Shown in pieces: positions 35,633 through 44,120 of a DNA stretch of 64,000 nucleotides (positions within the stretch are counted from its first letter, which is position 1; every line of letters begins with the position of its first letter). The notes beneath the pieces were generated by a model, which saw only the letters and a program-made list of their open reading frames with translations, was not told the origin of the DNA and did no database searches. The position numbers were made by a program, and so were the translations under genes. The stretch comes from Brevibacterium sp. Lineage in GTDB: Bacteria > Actinomycetota > Actinomycetes > Actinomycetales > Brevibacteriaceae. The stretch lies in NCBI RefSeq assembly GCF_031179145.1, contig NZ_JAPSIB010000013.1, positions 8,191 through 72,190 of the forward strand, given 5' to 3'.

Positions 35633-35643
35633 TGGATACTCCA
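35633..35643. promoter_or_regulatory. Short dyad before the MFS gene
   Basis: TGGATACTCCA is an inverted repeat (TGGA-TAC-TCCA) 19 bases before the TTG start of the transporter. It shares TGGA/TCCA half-sites and a nearby GTAC with the dyad in front of the tetR gene. Confidence 0.4.
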
Positions 35644-35661
35644 GTACAGAAAGGCTCTCTC

Positions 35662-36933
35662 TTGAGCACAGCAACAGCACCAGCCAAGAAGGCGACGACC
35701 GTCCCACCCGCGGTGTACGTTCTCGCCGCCGGGGTCTTCGCGATGGTGACCAGCGAGTTCGCCGTCGCAGGCCTCATGCCTCAGCTCGCAGAAGGCCTGG
35801 GCACCGGGTTCCCGCAGATCGGCTACCTCGTGACGATCTTCGCCGCAGCGATGGCCATCGGCGGACCGCCGCTCACCTTCGCCCTGATCAAGGTCCCGCC
35901 GAGGACCGCGCTCATGATCGTCTTTGCGATCTTCCTCGTCGGCAACGTCATCGCCGCGCTCGCCACCGGCTATCCGATGATGGTCCTCGCCCGGATCATC
36001 AGCGGAGCGGCCTCGCAGGCGTTCTTCGGCATCGCGGTCTCGATGGGCGTTCAGCTCGTCGACGAGCAGATGCGCGGACGCGCAGTCGCGGTCGTGATGA
36101 ATGGGCTGATGCTGGGCACACTCCTTGGCCTGCCTTTCGCGACCTTCGTCGGCAGCCGGTTCGGCTGGCAGTCCGCGTTCTGGGCGATCTCCGCGATCAC
36201 GCTGCTCGCCGCCGCCCTGACCTTCGCCATGGTTCGCAACCCCGCCACGCCGGTAGAGCAAGGCATGGACGCCTCCGCGTCGACAGGCTCGGAGCTCGCG
36301 GTGCTGCGTCGGCCACAGTTCCTGCTTGCCCTCGCATCCAGCACGCTGATCATCGGCGCGACGTTCTCCGCATTCAGCTTCTTCACCCCGATCCTCACCG
36401 AGATCACCGGGTTCTCCGAGGGCATCGTGCCCGCGCTCCTGCTCGTCTACGGCGCAGCGACCCTGCTGGGCAACGTCGTCGTGGGACGCCTGGCCGACCG
36501 GCACACGATCTCGACGCTCCTGGTCGGCACCGGCTTGAACGCGCTCTTCCTTGCCGGCTTCGCGATCTTCACGGATCTTCCACCGTTGGCGCTGGTGTTC
36601 ATGCTCGGAGTCGGCCTGTTCGGGGTCACCATGAACCCCGCGATGGCGGTGCGCATCCAACGCGCCGGCAGCACCGCGCCGCTGGTGAACACGATCCACG
36701 GATCGTTCATCACCCTCGGAGTCATCATCGGATCCGCCGTCGGCTCGGCACTCATCCCGCAGTTCGGTCTGCGTGCGCCGATCGTTCTCGGCGTCGGCCT
36801 GGCGGTCCTGGCAATCGCAGTCATATTGCCCGCCCTCGCCAGTCCCTACCTGCGCCGCGGCGCAGGTAGAGGCGCACCGCTACCAGCCGAGCATCCCGGG
36901 CTCGCATGTGCTGCACCTACCGCCAATCGATAA
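35662..36933 (+). CDS. MFS transporter (DHA1 drug-efflux type)
   Basis: A 423-residue 12-helix permease of the DHA1/AraJ-Cmx group, a proton-driven exporter. It contains FAMVTSEFAVAGLMPQLAEG in helix 1, RIISGAASQAFFGIAVSMG in helix 4 and RLADRHTIS in the loop between helices 8 and 9. The start is TTG at 35662, with AAAGG at suitable distance; another TTG ten codons upstream lies inside the dyad. The C-terminal 30 residues are hydrophilic. It is paired with the TetR gene, so an exported toxic compound is the likely inducer. Confidence 0.88.
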   Translation: MSTATAPAKKATTVPPAVYVLAAGVFAMVTSEFAVAGLMPQLAEGLGTGFPQIGYLVTIFAAAMAIGGPPLTFALIKVPPRTALMIVFAIFLVGNVIAALATGYPMMVLARIISGAASQAFFGIAVSMGVQLVDEQMRGRAVAVVMNGLMLGTLLGLPFATFVGSRFGWQSAFWAISAITLLAAALTFAMVRNPATPVEQGMDASASTGSELAVLRRPQFLLALASSTLIIGATFSAFSFFTPILTEITGFSEGIVPALLLVYGAATLLGNVVVGRLADRHTISTLLVGTGLNALFLAGFAIFTDLPPLALVFMLGVGLFGVTMNPAMAVRIQRAGSTAPLVNTIHGSFITLGVIIGSAVGSALIPQFGLRAPIVLGVGLAVLAIAVILPALASPYLRRGAGRGAPLPAEHPGLACAAPTANR

Positions 36934-36942
36934 AGAAGGCTG

Positions 36943-37047
36943 ACCTGGGTCAAGGCCTTCTGGCCCGCCGTCATCATCGCCGGCGTCGTCTGGCTCAAAC
37001 TCGCCGACAGCCTCAAGCTCGACAGCAGGACCCAAACCGCCGCCTGA
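36943..37047 (+). other. Open frame remnant after the MFS stop
   Basis: Directly after the MFS stop, and in the same frame, the DNA reads TWVKAFWPAVIIAGVVWLKL and on to RTQTAA before a TGA. It has good codon-position GC bias and one transmembrane-like helix but no start codon. It may be the tail of a membrane protein gene lost by deletion, or of a longer ancestral MFS reading frame. From here to 37268 no intact gene is visible; the stretch holds this remnant, a hairpin and AT-richer sequence before the antitoxin. Confidence 0.4.
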
Positions 37048-37078
37048 GCCACGGCGGCTTCCACGAGGAACGCCTTGA

Positions 37079-37110
37079 GCCCTGCTCGCCAAATCGAAGG
37101 CGAGCAGGGC
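37079..37110. terminator. 12-bp perfect hairpin
   Basis: GCCCTGCTCGCC and GGCGAGCAGGGC form a perfect stem around the 8-base loop AAATCGAA. It follows the coding remnant and precedes the antitoxin gene, so it probably ends transcription from the tetR/MFS unit. Confidence 0.65.
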
Positions 37111-37268
37111 TTCGCGGTCCAGAAGTAGACTGAGAACCGCAAAAAATAGCCGGCCAAGACGGAACTGTTCTCGCTGCCCCATGGGTGGCCGCCTCCATAC
37201 AGCAGCATGCGTCTGCGTCAAACTGAAGTTTCTGGACAGATGAGCCGCGCTGAGTTGTACGCTGAATT

Positions 37269-37532
37269 ATGGAGGTTGCCATCAGTGCTTTGAGGGCACG
37301 GCTGTCGCACTGGATTGAGCGAGCCTGCAATGGTGAGGAAATCATTGTCACCGAGCGGGGCAAACCAGTGGCTCGGCTGATGTCAGTTGACACCGCACCC
37401 CTACTCGAACGACTGACACAACAGGGAGTTCTGAGCAAGCCGCGATCAGCCGGGCGGCCCAGCGCACACGAGGCAACACGCGTCCGCGCACAAGGCCCGG
37501 TTTCCGATCTCGTCGGCGAACATCGCCGCTGA
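37269..37532 (+). CDS. Phd/YefM-type antitoxin (VapB-like), orphan
   Basis: An 87-residue protein. VAISALRARLSHWIERACNG followed by EEIIVTERGKPVARLMSV is the classic Phd/YefM DNA-binding fold (antitoxin dimer that binds its own promoter). The C-terminal part would normally wrap the toxin. The ATG lacks a ribosome site; TACGCT at 37258-37263 could be a -10 giving a leaderless message. Only a broken PIN toxin follows three bases after the stop. Confidence 0.82.
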   Translation: MEVAISALRARLSHWIERACNGEEIIVTERGKPVARLMSVDTAPLLERLTQQGVLSKPRSAGRPSAHEATRVRAQGPVSDLVGEHRR

Positions 37533-37535
37533 CTC

Positions 37536-37601
37536 ATGACGATCGTCCATTTTGGCAGCAGCGCGTTCGTCAAACTGCTTGCCGAAGAGGATGGCAGGTA
37601 G
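37536..37601 (+). pseudogene. vapC remnant (PIN toxin N-terminus only)
   Basis: A 21-codon frame reads MTIVHFGSSAFVKLLAEEDGR and then stops. It matches the start of VapC PIN-domain ribonucleases, typically Y-F-D-S-S-A-F-V-K-L. The first catalytic Asp is replaced by Gly and the remaining 110 or so residues are missing, since the next gene begins 42 bases later. The toxin is therefore dead twice over. Confidence 0.8.
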
Positions 37602-37643
37602 GCTACGGCCACCTCATCGGCTACGCACGACCCGGAGGAAAAG

Positions 37644-38531
37644 ATGACCGCCCCCACGACACCGACTGCTTCTCAACTTCCCGCGATCATCAGCACGTTG
37701 AGTGAGTGGCAGACCGACGACTGGAAGGGGTTCCTGCATCCCGGAGACCTCGGCTGGCATTCGATGGTCGGCGCCGAGAAGTTGGCTGCAGATCTGCGCT
37801 GCTGGAGCGTCGAGGGTTCCGTCGTCGCCATCGGCATGTTCGACGGCGAGGATCTCTTCCGCATGGCGATGGACCCCTCGACTCTCGATGATGACGAACT
37901 CGCCCGCCGGATCGCAGCTGATCTCGATCGTGTGCTGCCCCCGGGAACGGTGACCGTCGAAGCGCGGGGCGCGCGTGCCCTGCAGGATCGCCTGCGCGCC
38001 CAGGGATGGGACTCGGACGAACCTTGGACGCCGCTCCAGCTCGACCTCCGCAATCCCTTTCGTGCGACTTCACACACAGTACAGCTGCGGGTCGAGGAGG
38101 CTGGACCCGACGAGGCAGAGGTGTGGACGGCGGTGCATTGGTCCGCGTTCAGGGGAACGACGCCGAGCGCCGAGGACAGGCAGAGGCTAATCCACCGGTG
38201 GACCACGATGGCGACGGGTCCGTTCGCACACCTTGCCCACCATCTCATCGGTTTCGACGATACCGATCGTCCCGTGGCTGTCACCACGGTCTGGACTGCC
38301 GGAAACGGACGCCCCGGACTCATCGAACCGATGGGAGTGCACCGCGACCATCACGGCCACGGCTACGGCGCGGCCATCACCCTCGCCGGTGCGCGGGCAC
38401 TGCAGCAGCACGGTGCCTCTGCCGCAGTCGTCGTCGCCGAGAACTCCAACGCCGGAGCCCTCGCCACTTACCTCGCAGCCGGATTCACCGCGAGCGAACC
38501 CGTTGCCGACCTCGCCGGGTCCATCAGCTGA
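37644..38531 (+). CDS. GNAT family N-acetyltransferase
   Basis: A 295-residue protein. The C-terminal GNAT domain is clear: LIEPMGVHRDHHGHGYGAAI is the acetyl-CoA loop and VVVAENSNAGALATYLAAGF is the terminal motif. The N-terminal half (SEWQTDDWKGFLHPGDLGWH) looks like a second, degenerate GNAT-like domain. GGAGGAAAAG precedes the ATG. The 3' end overlaps the convergent zinc-finger gene by eight bases. The acceptor substrate is unknown. Confidence 0.78.
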   Translation: MTAPTTPTASQLPAIISTLSEWQTDDWKGFLHPGDLGWHSMVGAEKLAADLRCWSVEGSVVAIGMFDGEDLFRMAMDPSTLDDDELARRIAADLDRVLPPGTVTVEARGARALQDRLRAQGWDSDEPWTPLQLDLRNPFRATSHTVQLRVEEAGPDEAEVWTAVHWSAFRGTTPSAEDRQRLIHRWTTMATGPFAHLAHHLIGFDDTDRPVAVTTVWTAGNGRPGLIEPMGVHRDHHGHGYGAAITLAGARALQQHGASAAVVVAENSNAGALATYLAAGFTASEPVADLAGSIS

Positions 38532-39123
38532 GAGTGGCCTGGCTCCGCTTCCGCGCGTAGGAGCGCGCCGCACGCACTCTGTCGCCGCATCGGGTCGAAC
38601 ACCACTGCCTGCGTCCGTGTGTCCGCAGCAGGAATCGGGTACAGGGCTCCGCTTCGCACTGTGCCAGCAATTGAGCCTCGTCCCCGGCGAGCAGCGTCGC
38701 GGCGTCTTCGGCGATGACCGACATGGCGTGTTCGATGAGCTGAGTGACAGGGTGTTCGAGTGAGCGGTGGAAACCCTCGCCTGGTGCGTGGCGAAGCAGC
38801 GACGCATGAGGAACGGCGACAAGTGCCGCATTGATTCCGTCGAGCGCGCGAGGATCGACTTCCGAGCCGGTGACGCACGCCGTGAACACCTGTCGCAGAT
38901 CATTCCGGAGACCGACGAGGCGATTCTGACAATAGGACTGCAGCTGAGCTCCCTCACTGAGGAGGCCGCACTCGATGAGCCAGGCCGTCGTCGCGTCAGG
39001 GGTCGACAGGGCGTCCACGATCTTTCCTCCGGGCAGACGGATCTCACTGTTGACGAGATCGATGCTGTTGTGCTCTCGGGCACCGGGGCTCGGTGGAAGG
39101 GGACGGTCGAACATGTCTCTCAT
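38524..39123 (-). CDS. CGNR zinc-finger (ABATE-domain) putative regulator
   Basis: A 199-residue protein. The first two thirds fit the ABATE domain that precedes CGNR zinc fingers in actinobacteria (NSEIRLPGGKIVDALSTPDA, then LRNDLRQVFTACVTG). The finger is CEAEPCTRFLLRTHG followed by RRQWCSTRCGDRVRAARSYA, giving four cysteines. The name-giving CGNR tetrad reads CGDR here. Such proteins are thought to be stress-related transcription regulators. It is divergent from a flavin oxidoreductase gene, with an inverted repeat between them. Confidence 0.82.
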   Translation of the reverse strand: MRDMFDRPLPPSPGAREHNSIDLVNSEIRLPGGKIVDALSTPDATTAWLIECGLLSEGAQLQSYCQNRLVGLRNDLRQVFTACVTGSEVDPRALDGINAALVAVPHASLLRHAPGEGFHRSLEHPVTQLIEHAMSVIAEDAATLLAGDEAQLLAQCEAEPCTRFLLRTHGRRQWCSTRCGDRVRAARSYARKRSQATLS

Positions 39124-39136
39124 GGTATCACTGCCA

Positions 39137-39178
39137 ATTTTCCGTGATCATCTGCTAGTCTCGTCTTCACGCGAAAAT
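39137..39178. promoter_or_regulatory. Imperfect inverted repeat between divergent genes
   Basis: ATTTTCCGTG (39137-39146) mirrors CACGCGAAAAT (39168-39178) with one extra base. TAGTCT at 39156-39161 is a possible -10 for the rightward gene. The site is well placed to control both the CGNR gene and the LLM oxidoreductase. Confidence 0.4.
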
Positions 39179-39209
39179 ACATTGTCTTCCATGAGAAACG
39201 AGGTTCGAC

Positions 39210-40277
39210 GTGGAGTTCCCTCCATTGTTCGGCTCTGCCCCATTCACCTTGTCCGTGCACACCGGCGGCGGACCCGGCGTCGGTCGCACCGCAGCTGACG
39301 GACTCTCCGAGACCATTCGCATCGCACAGGCCGCCGACCGCCTCGGCTATCACCGATTCTGGATGTCCGAGCACCATGCCATGCCCGCGTTGTCCGTCGC
39401 CTCTCCCCCGGTGATGATCGCCCGCCTCACTGCGGAGACCGAGCGCATTCGCCTCGGCGCGGGTGGAGTCATGCTCCCGAACCATGCGCCACTGGTGATC
39501 GCGGAGCAGTTCGGGATGCTCGATGCCCTCGCCCCCGGGCGGATCGATCTCGGGCTCGGGCGAGCGCCGGGAACCGACGGGGCCACCGCGTCAGCGCTGC
39601 GTCGCGGAGCCGGGGCGAATGATGCCTTCCCGCAGCAGGTCGCCGAACTGCTCGGGTTCCTCACCGACGACTTCCCCATCGGTCATCCTTACGCCGACGT
39701 TCATGCGGTTCCCGGACCGTGGCAGGCTGAGCAGAATCGTGTGCCCGCCTCGACCACCGACCCGGAAGTCTGGATCCTCGGGTCCTCGACGTATTCTGCG
39801 CATCTGGCCGCTCGGCTCGGCCGCCCCTACGCCTTCGCCCTGCAGTTCGGCGATGCCGACATCGCGACCGCGATGCGCATCTATCGCGAGAACTTCACTC
39901 CTTCCGAGGTGCTCGACCGCCCGTATTCGCTGGTGAGCGTGAGCACGATCGCAGCCGAGGACGCTGCGGAGGCGAAGCGGGAAGCGTCCACCTCGGCGAT
40001 GGCGATGCTGCGCATGTTCAAGCGCGAGCCCTACAGCCTCCTGTCCCCCGAGGAGGTCGCCGACTATCCGGCGACGATCAACGAACAGGCGATCCTCGAC
40101 CAGTACACCAACCGCACCTTCGCCGGCACCGCGGAGACCGTGGCCCGCCGCCTCGACGAACTCCACCGGCAGACCGGTGTCGACGAGGTGATGGTCGTGC
40201 TCGGCAGCCACACTCCGGGCACGAGTGAACGCACCGTCGAACTCCTCGCCGCCCACTACGGCGCCGTACAGACCTGA
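39210..40277 (+). CDS. LLM-class flavin-dependent oxidoreductase
   Basis: A 355-residue luciferase-like monooxygenase. The N-terminal strand and [20 protein letters not shown] are typical, and [20 protein letters not shown] plus [12 protein letters not shown] match the group 1 YhbW-like flavoproteins. It binds FMN and probably oxidises a small organic substrate, which cannot be named. The start is GTG, with GAGG ten bases upstream. The isochorismatase-like gene follows after 89 bases and may be co-transcribed. Confidence 0.88.
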   Translation: MEFPPLFGSAPFTLSVHTGGGPGVGRTAADGLSETIRIAQAADRLGYHRFWMSEHHAMPALSVASPPVMIARLTAETERIRLGAGGVMLPNHAPLVIAEQFGMLDALAPGRIDLGLGRAPGTDGATASALRRGAGANDAFPQQVAELLGFLTDDFPIGHPYADVHAVPGPWQAEQNRVPASTTDPEVWILGSSTYSAHLAARLGRPYAFALQFGDADIATAMRIYRENFTPSEVLDRPYSLVSVSTIAAEDAAEAKREASTSAMAMLRMFKREPYSLLSPEEVADYPATINEQAILDQYTNRTFAGTAETVARRLDELHRQTGVDEVMVVLGSHTPGTSERTVELLAAHYGAVQT

Positions 40278-40366
40278 ACCTCCCGGCATCCGCCGGAGCC
40301 GTTTCGAACCACAACAACCGATTCCACCACCAACCGAATCCCACCGCACCGATCACAGGAGATCTC

Positions 40367-40996
40367 ATGTCCGCACCCCGCCGCGCCCTCGTCATCATCG
40401 ACGCCCAGTTGGAGTACTTCAACGGCCTGCTGCCGATCCAGCATCCTCCCCGCGATGAATCACTGGCTCACATCGCCGAGGCGATGGATGCTGCCGCGCG
40501 GGCCGACGTTCCCGTCGTCGTCGTTTCGCACCAAGCTCCCGAAGGATTCCCGGTCTTCGCACCAGAGTCACCGACCTTCGCCCTCCACCCCGAAGTCGCT
40601 GAGCGCACCGACTCCGCGGCGCATAGGTTCACGAAGTCCTTCGGCAGCATCTTCGCGGACACCGGTCTCGACGAATGGCTGCGCGAGAACACGATCGACA
40701 CCGTCACCCTTGTCGGATACATGACGAACAACTGCGTCATCGCCTCTGCCGCCGGCGCCGAGCCGCTCGGGTTCACCGTCGAAGTGCTCTCCGATGCCAC
40801 CGGCGCCATCGACCTCGTCAACTCCGCAGGCTCCGCGCCCGCCCAGCAGGTGCACGAGACGATCATGGCCCTCCTCAACTCCAACTGGGCCGCGGTCACC
40901 ACCACCGAAGCCTGGATCGACGCGGTGAAGTCAGGCAATGCCCTGGAGGGAGACAACCTCATCGAGTCCGCAGCACGGGGACGGAAGACCGACTGA
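40367..40996 (+). CDS. Isochorismatase-family cysteine hydrolase
   Basis: A 209-residue alpha/beta hydrolase. The catalytic triad is visible: Asp in ALVIIDAQLEYF near residue 12, Lys in HRFTKSFGS near 91 and Cys in LVGYMTNNCVIASA near 124. Members hydrolyse isochorismate, nicotinamide or other amides. No residue here singles out a substrate. GGAGATCTC is the ribosome site. It ends 28 bases before the convergent DnaE2-like gene. Confidence 0.87.
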   Translation: MSAPRRALVIIDAQLEYFNGLLPIQHPPRDESLAHIAEAMDAAARADVPVVVVSHQAPEGFPVFAPESPTFALHPEVAERTDSAAHRFTKSFGSIFADTGLDEWLRENTIDTVTLVGYMTNNCVIASAAGAEPLGFTVEVLSDATGAIDLVNSAGSAPAQQVHETIMALLNSNWAAVTTTEAWIDAVKSGNALEGDNLIESAARGRKTD

Positions 40997-41024
40997 GGGC
41001 CCCAGAAGATCGTCGCCAGTGGCC

Positions 41025-42497
41025 TCATGAGGCGGCAGCCGCGAGCCACGTCTGCCACAGCTCCTCGACATCGACGATCTCTTCGGCCCGAATCAGGACC
41101 TCATCGTCATCGGTGCGTCGGGCCCGCCCACGCACCAGCATGAGATTCGCCCCGAACAGAGGGTCACCCTGGCCGGATTCGTCGATGATTTCGATGTTGA
41201 TGCATCCCGTGCCGTCGTCCAAGCCGATCAGCTCGGACTCACCCATCGAGAGCAGGACGTCCGCCGCCATCTGTGGATCGCAGCGGGTGCCTGCAAGGAG
41301 AATCTGAGCCCCTGGACGCATATCCAGGGCCTGAGCCGCCGAGGTGACGCCCAGTTGGTCGAGCATCGGCCGGTAGGGGTCGAGCACGTCCTCCTCATCG
41401 GGTTCCTCCGGGCCGGCCTGCCCATCTGCCCCAAGGTCGTCCGTAGCGCCCATGTCGGTCGCGCCCGCCTCGACAGCGCCCGCCTCGGTCGCGCCCGCCT
41501 CGGTGGCGACGACATCTGCCGAGACCTCCGCGGCTCCGTGCTCGCGGTCGTCGCGGGCGACGGGCACCGGAGCACTCGGGTCGGGAACGGTCACCTCGGC
41601 GAGGGTTGCGTCCCCGAGCAGCGGAACCCGGCCGTCGCGAGGCGCCCTCTTCCGAGGACGCGCGGTCAGCTGACGGACGAAGGCAATGATGTCGCCGCGA
41701 GGGGATCCACCGGCATTGCGTTCGCCCCTGCCGCGTGCAGCGCCTGAGCCGGAGTCCGCTCCGGTGTCGGCGGCGGCGACCAGGCTGTCGAATGCACCGG
41801 CAGTGGCCAGACTCATCATCAGCGCACGCGAGGGTCGAATCCGTTCGTGGACATCGGTGATCGATGCGAAGGGCTGTCCGTCGAGGATGTCGGCGATCTC
41901 CGAGTCCCTGTCATGTGCAGCCGCGCGTAGGGGCAGGCGGATGCCTTTGACCTCCCGTCCGATCCGCTCCACCCGGTGCCTGTCGCCGGAGGCACTGATG
42001 TCGATCGGCAGCAGCGGAATGCCGATGCGACGAGCTTCGTCCAGCAGCGCATTCCGCTGCTGCGCGCCGGGATTGTGCTCGAGGACCCCGGTGAGGAACT
42101 CGACCGGGAAGTGCGCCTTCAGCCAGGCGCTCTGATAGCTGGGATCGGTGAAGCCGACACGCGGAGAGTCGAAGCAGCCGAGAGTGCGTGCGGATCCGAG
42201 GAGCTCCAAGGTGACCTCGTCGTCGGCAGGGATGGCGTCGAGATCGATGGCACCTGCTTCCGACACATACTCGGCATCGGCCGGCAGCCCGCCCTCTCGG
42301 CGAGTGGCGCGTCCATTGACGCGGGCAACCTCGGCGACGATGAACGACAGAGTGCGATCCGCGGCCGCGAACTCCCCCGACTCGTCGTCGGAACCGTCGA
42401 GGACCGCGTGAGCGTCCCTGTCAGCGGCCTCCACGTCCCCGCTGGAATCCTCGCCGAGGTGGAGGCCGGGGATCGCCGGCTGCTGCCACTCCGCCAT
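41025..42497 (-). CDS. DnaE2/ImuC-like protein lacking PHP and polymerase domains
   Basis: A 490-residue protein that matches only the C-terminal part of error-prone DNA polymerase DnaE2. TDPSYQSAWLKAHFPVEFLT, EARRIGIPLLPIDISASGDR, then GQPFASITDVHERIRPSRAL with ATAGAFDSL are the finger and helix-hairpin-helix segments. The C-terminal OB fold includes LIGLDDGTGCINIEIIDESG and LVRGRARRTDDD. The PHP domain and catalytic aspartates are absent. A linker near residues 335-385 is made of TEAGA-type repeats. GGAGGT is well spaced before the ATG. A LexA-type box lies 20 bases upstream, so it is probably DNA-damage inducible. Its job may be accessory, for example binding the clamp or ImuB. Confidence 0.72.
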   Translation of the reverse strand: MAEWQQPAIPGLHLGEDSSGDVEAADRDAHAVLDGSDDESGEFAAADRTLSFIVAEVARVNGRATRREGGLPADAEYVSEAGAIDLDAIPADDEVTLELLGSARTLGCFDSPRVGFTDPSYQSAWLKAHFPVEFLTGVLEHNPGAQQRNALLDEARRIGIPLLPIDISASGDRHRVERIGREVKGIRLPLRAAAHDRDSEIADILDGQPFASITDVHERIRPSRALMMSLATAGAFDSLVAAADTGADSGSGAARGRGERNAGGSPRGDIIAFVRQLTARPRKRAPRDGRVPLLGDATLAEVTVPDPSAPVPVARDDREHGAAEVSADVVATEAGATEAGAVEAGATDMGATDDLGADGQAGPEEPDEEDVLDPYRPMLDQLGVTSAAQALDMRPGAQILLAGTRCDPQMAADVLLSMGESELIGLDDGTGCINIEIIDESGQGDPLFGANLMLVRGRARRTDDDEVLIRAEEIVDVEELWQTWLAAAAS

Positions 42498-42517
42498 GAT
42501 CCACCTCCCGATGACAT

Positions 42518-42533
42518 TCGAATGCATGTTCGA
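42518..42533 (-). promoter_or_regulatory. LexA-type SOS box
   Basis: On the leftward strand the site reads TCGAACATGCATTCGA. The actinobacterial LexA consensus TCGAAC-N4-GTTCGA is matched at 11 of 12 defined bases. TAGACT at 42540-42545 (leftward) could be the -10, which would put the box over the transcription start, the usual place for repression. The remaining 42534-42786 holds no gene. Confidence 0.72.
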
Positions 42534-42786
42534 TATGTCAGTCTAGGTCCACCGGACGATGCGAGCAATGAGGAGCCTTACGTCGCCGAAACCCTGAAGT
42601 CACGCTGAACCTCAGCTGTGAACGTTATGAAATCTTGATATTCCGCGATCGGCGACGACCGCCTCGGCGCAGGTGAGTTTTGGGAATGTCACCAGGAGCA
42701 TTGCCAGTCGACAACGGCCTTCGCCCTCCTCGGAACATTCAGAGAATACACAAGGTCGGGCACTGCCGTGTTGCTAGCCTTTTCGG

Positions 42787-43908
42787 ATGCCGACTCGTGA
42801 TTATCGACTCGATCGCGCCAAAGGCATCCTCATCTTCACAGTCGTGCTCGGTCATCTGCTGGCGCGAACATCCCCCTGGGAATCGGATGCACTTCGCGCG
42901 CCGATGACTCTCATCTACGCCTTCCATATGCCGGCGTTCGTCTTCCTAGCCGGGATCACCGCCAAGTCGAACCGGCTGGCCGAACGCGTCCTCACCTTCC
43001 TCGTCCTCCTCTTCACCGCACTTCCGCTGATGTGGGGCTGGTTGTGGGGCTTCGGACTCGACCCGGACTACGACCTCCTCACGCCGTACTGGTTCACCTG
43101 GTTCCTCCTGTCGATGGCGTGGTGGATGCTCACCGTGCCCTTCATCGAGCGCTTCCCCCGCCCAACCCTCACCGTCTCCCTGATCGCGGGCCTGATTGGC
43201 GGGGCGCTCCCCCTCATCGACTACGAACTCTCGGCCGTGCGGTCGTTGGTGTTCTGGCCGTTCTTCGTCATCGGCAAGCTCTATGGGCGCGAGATCATCA
43301 ACTGGGCCGGGAACTTGGGGCTCTGGCAGAAGCTCGGGCTGAGTGCCGCGGCATTGGCCGTGGTCGCCGCGTTCTACCTCCGCGACGTCTCGGCCTCATG
43401 GTTCTACGGCGGAGCGCGTTTCGATTCACTCGGCGTCGACCTCACCGACGGCATCGGGACGAGGCTCATCCTCTCCGCCGGTGCCATGCTCCTGACCCTG
43501 GCGCTGCTGTCGTGGATGACGAATCGCAGCGGGATCATCGCGACCATCGGCGCCCGCAGCCTTGCCGTCTACATCGGTCACGGCTTTGTCGTCCGAGCCC
43601 TCCAGCCGATCCTCGACGACAGCCGCGACCACCTCGGCGCGACCATGATCCTCGGGGTCTGCTTCGCTCTTGCCGTGTTCACGACTCTTCTGCTGTCGTG
43701 GGAGCCCTTCGACCGGGCCCTGCGGACGTACGCGGCAACGGTGGCGACATTCCTGCTGAAACCCTTCCCGGTCCTCCGTGACGAACTAGGTCAGCATTCC
43801 GCACCGGCAGGTCCGGTTCGACGGGATACGACTCCGGCGCGACAGAATGCGGCCGGGGACGCCCCGAGCACAACCCCGGCTCGGCAGGACGCGGACGCTC
43901 GGCGCTGA
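42787..43908 (+). CDS. Acyltransferase 3 family membrane protein
   Basis: A 373-residue membrane acyltransferase with about ten helices. RDYRLDRAKGILIFTVVLGH starts with the conserved Arg and ends with the His needed for acyl transfer; FHMPAFVFLAG follows. Members acetylate exported sugars or wall polymers (OafA, fucose 4-O-acetylase). The C-terminal 45 residues are hydrophilic and repeat TTPARQ/STTPARQ. There is no ribosome site; TAGCCT at 42774-42779 ends seven bases before the ATG, so a leaderless message is likely. Confidence 0.83.
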   Translation: MPTRDYRLDRAKGILIFTVVLGHLLARTSPWESDALRAPMTLIYAFHMPAFVFLAGITAKSNRLAERVLTFLVLLFTALPLMWGWLWGFGLDPDYDLLTPYWFTWFLLSMAWWMLTVPFIERFPRPTLTVSLIAGLIGGALPLIDYELSAVRSLVFWPFFVIGKLYGREIINWAGNLGLWQKLGLSAAALAVVAAFYLRDVSASWFYGGARFDSLGVDLTDGIGTRLILSAGAMLLTLALLSWMTNRSGIIATIGARSLAVYIGHGFVVRALQPILDDSRDHLGATMILGVCFALAVFTTLLLSWEPFDRALRTYAATVATFLLKPFPVLRDELGQHSAPAGPVRRDTTPARQNAAGDAPSTTPARQDADARR

Positions 43909-44035
43909 GGACCCTCAGGCAGCGGATTGCGAAATCCGTCGTGTCCAGGTCTGGGTCGAACTCGCCGCCGGATCGGGCAAAGCTCGCCGCAGGCCCGCCA
44001 TCGAGTCGTCTCGAAAAGTCGAATGTGTCATTCTC

Positions 44036-44061
44036 AGCACATCCGCTTCCGCGGACGTGCT
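44036..44061 (+). other. Hairpin in the 5' region of the methyltransferase gene
   Basis: AGCAC-A-TCCGC-TTCC-GCGGA-C-GTGCT folds into a 10-bp stem with one A/C mismatch, 59 bases before the ATG. The surrounding 212 bases (43909-44120) hold no gene. No known S-adenosylmethionine or cobalamin riboswitch core was recognised. Confidence 0.4.
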
Positions 44062-44120
44062 TACATTCTCAGGCCAGGGCATTCCTCCGCCCACCCCCGC
44101 CAATCCACTGAGGAGAACCC

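Noticed and set aside
37220..37245. Possible insertion-sequence end (GAAGTTTCTGGACAG)
   Set aside because: No matching inverted end, target duplication or transposase fragment was found around it.
43909..44120. SAM or cobalamin riboswitch before the homocysteine methyltransferase gene
   Set aside because: Only one simple hairpin is visible; no conserved riboswitch core sequence was recognised.
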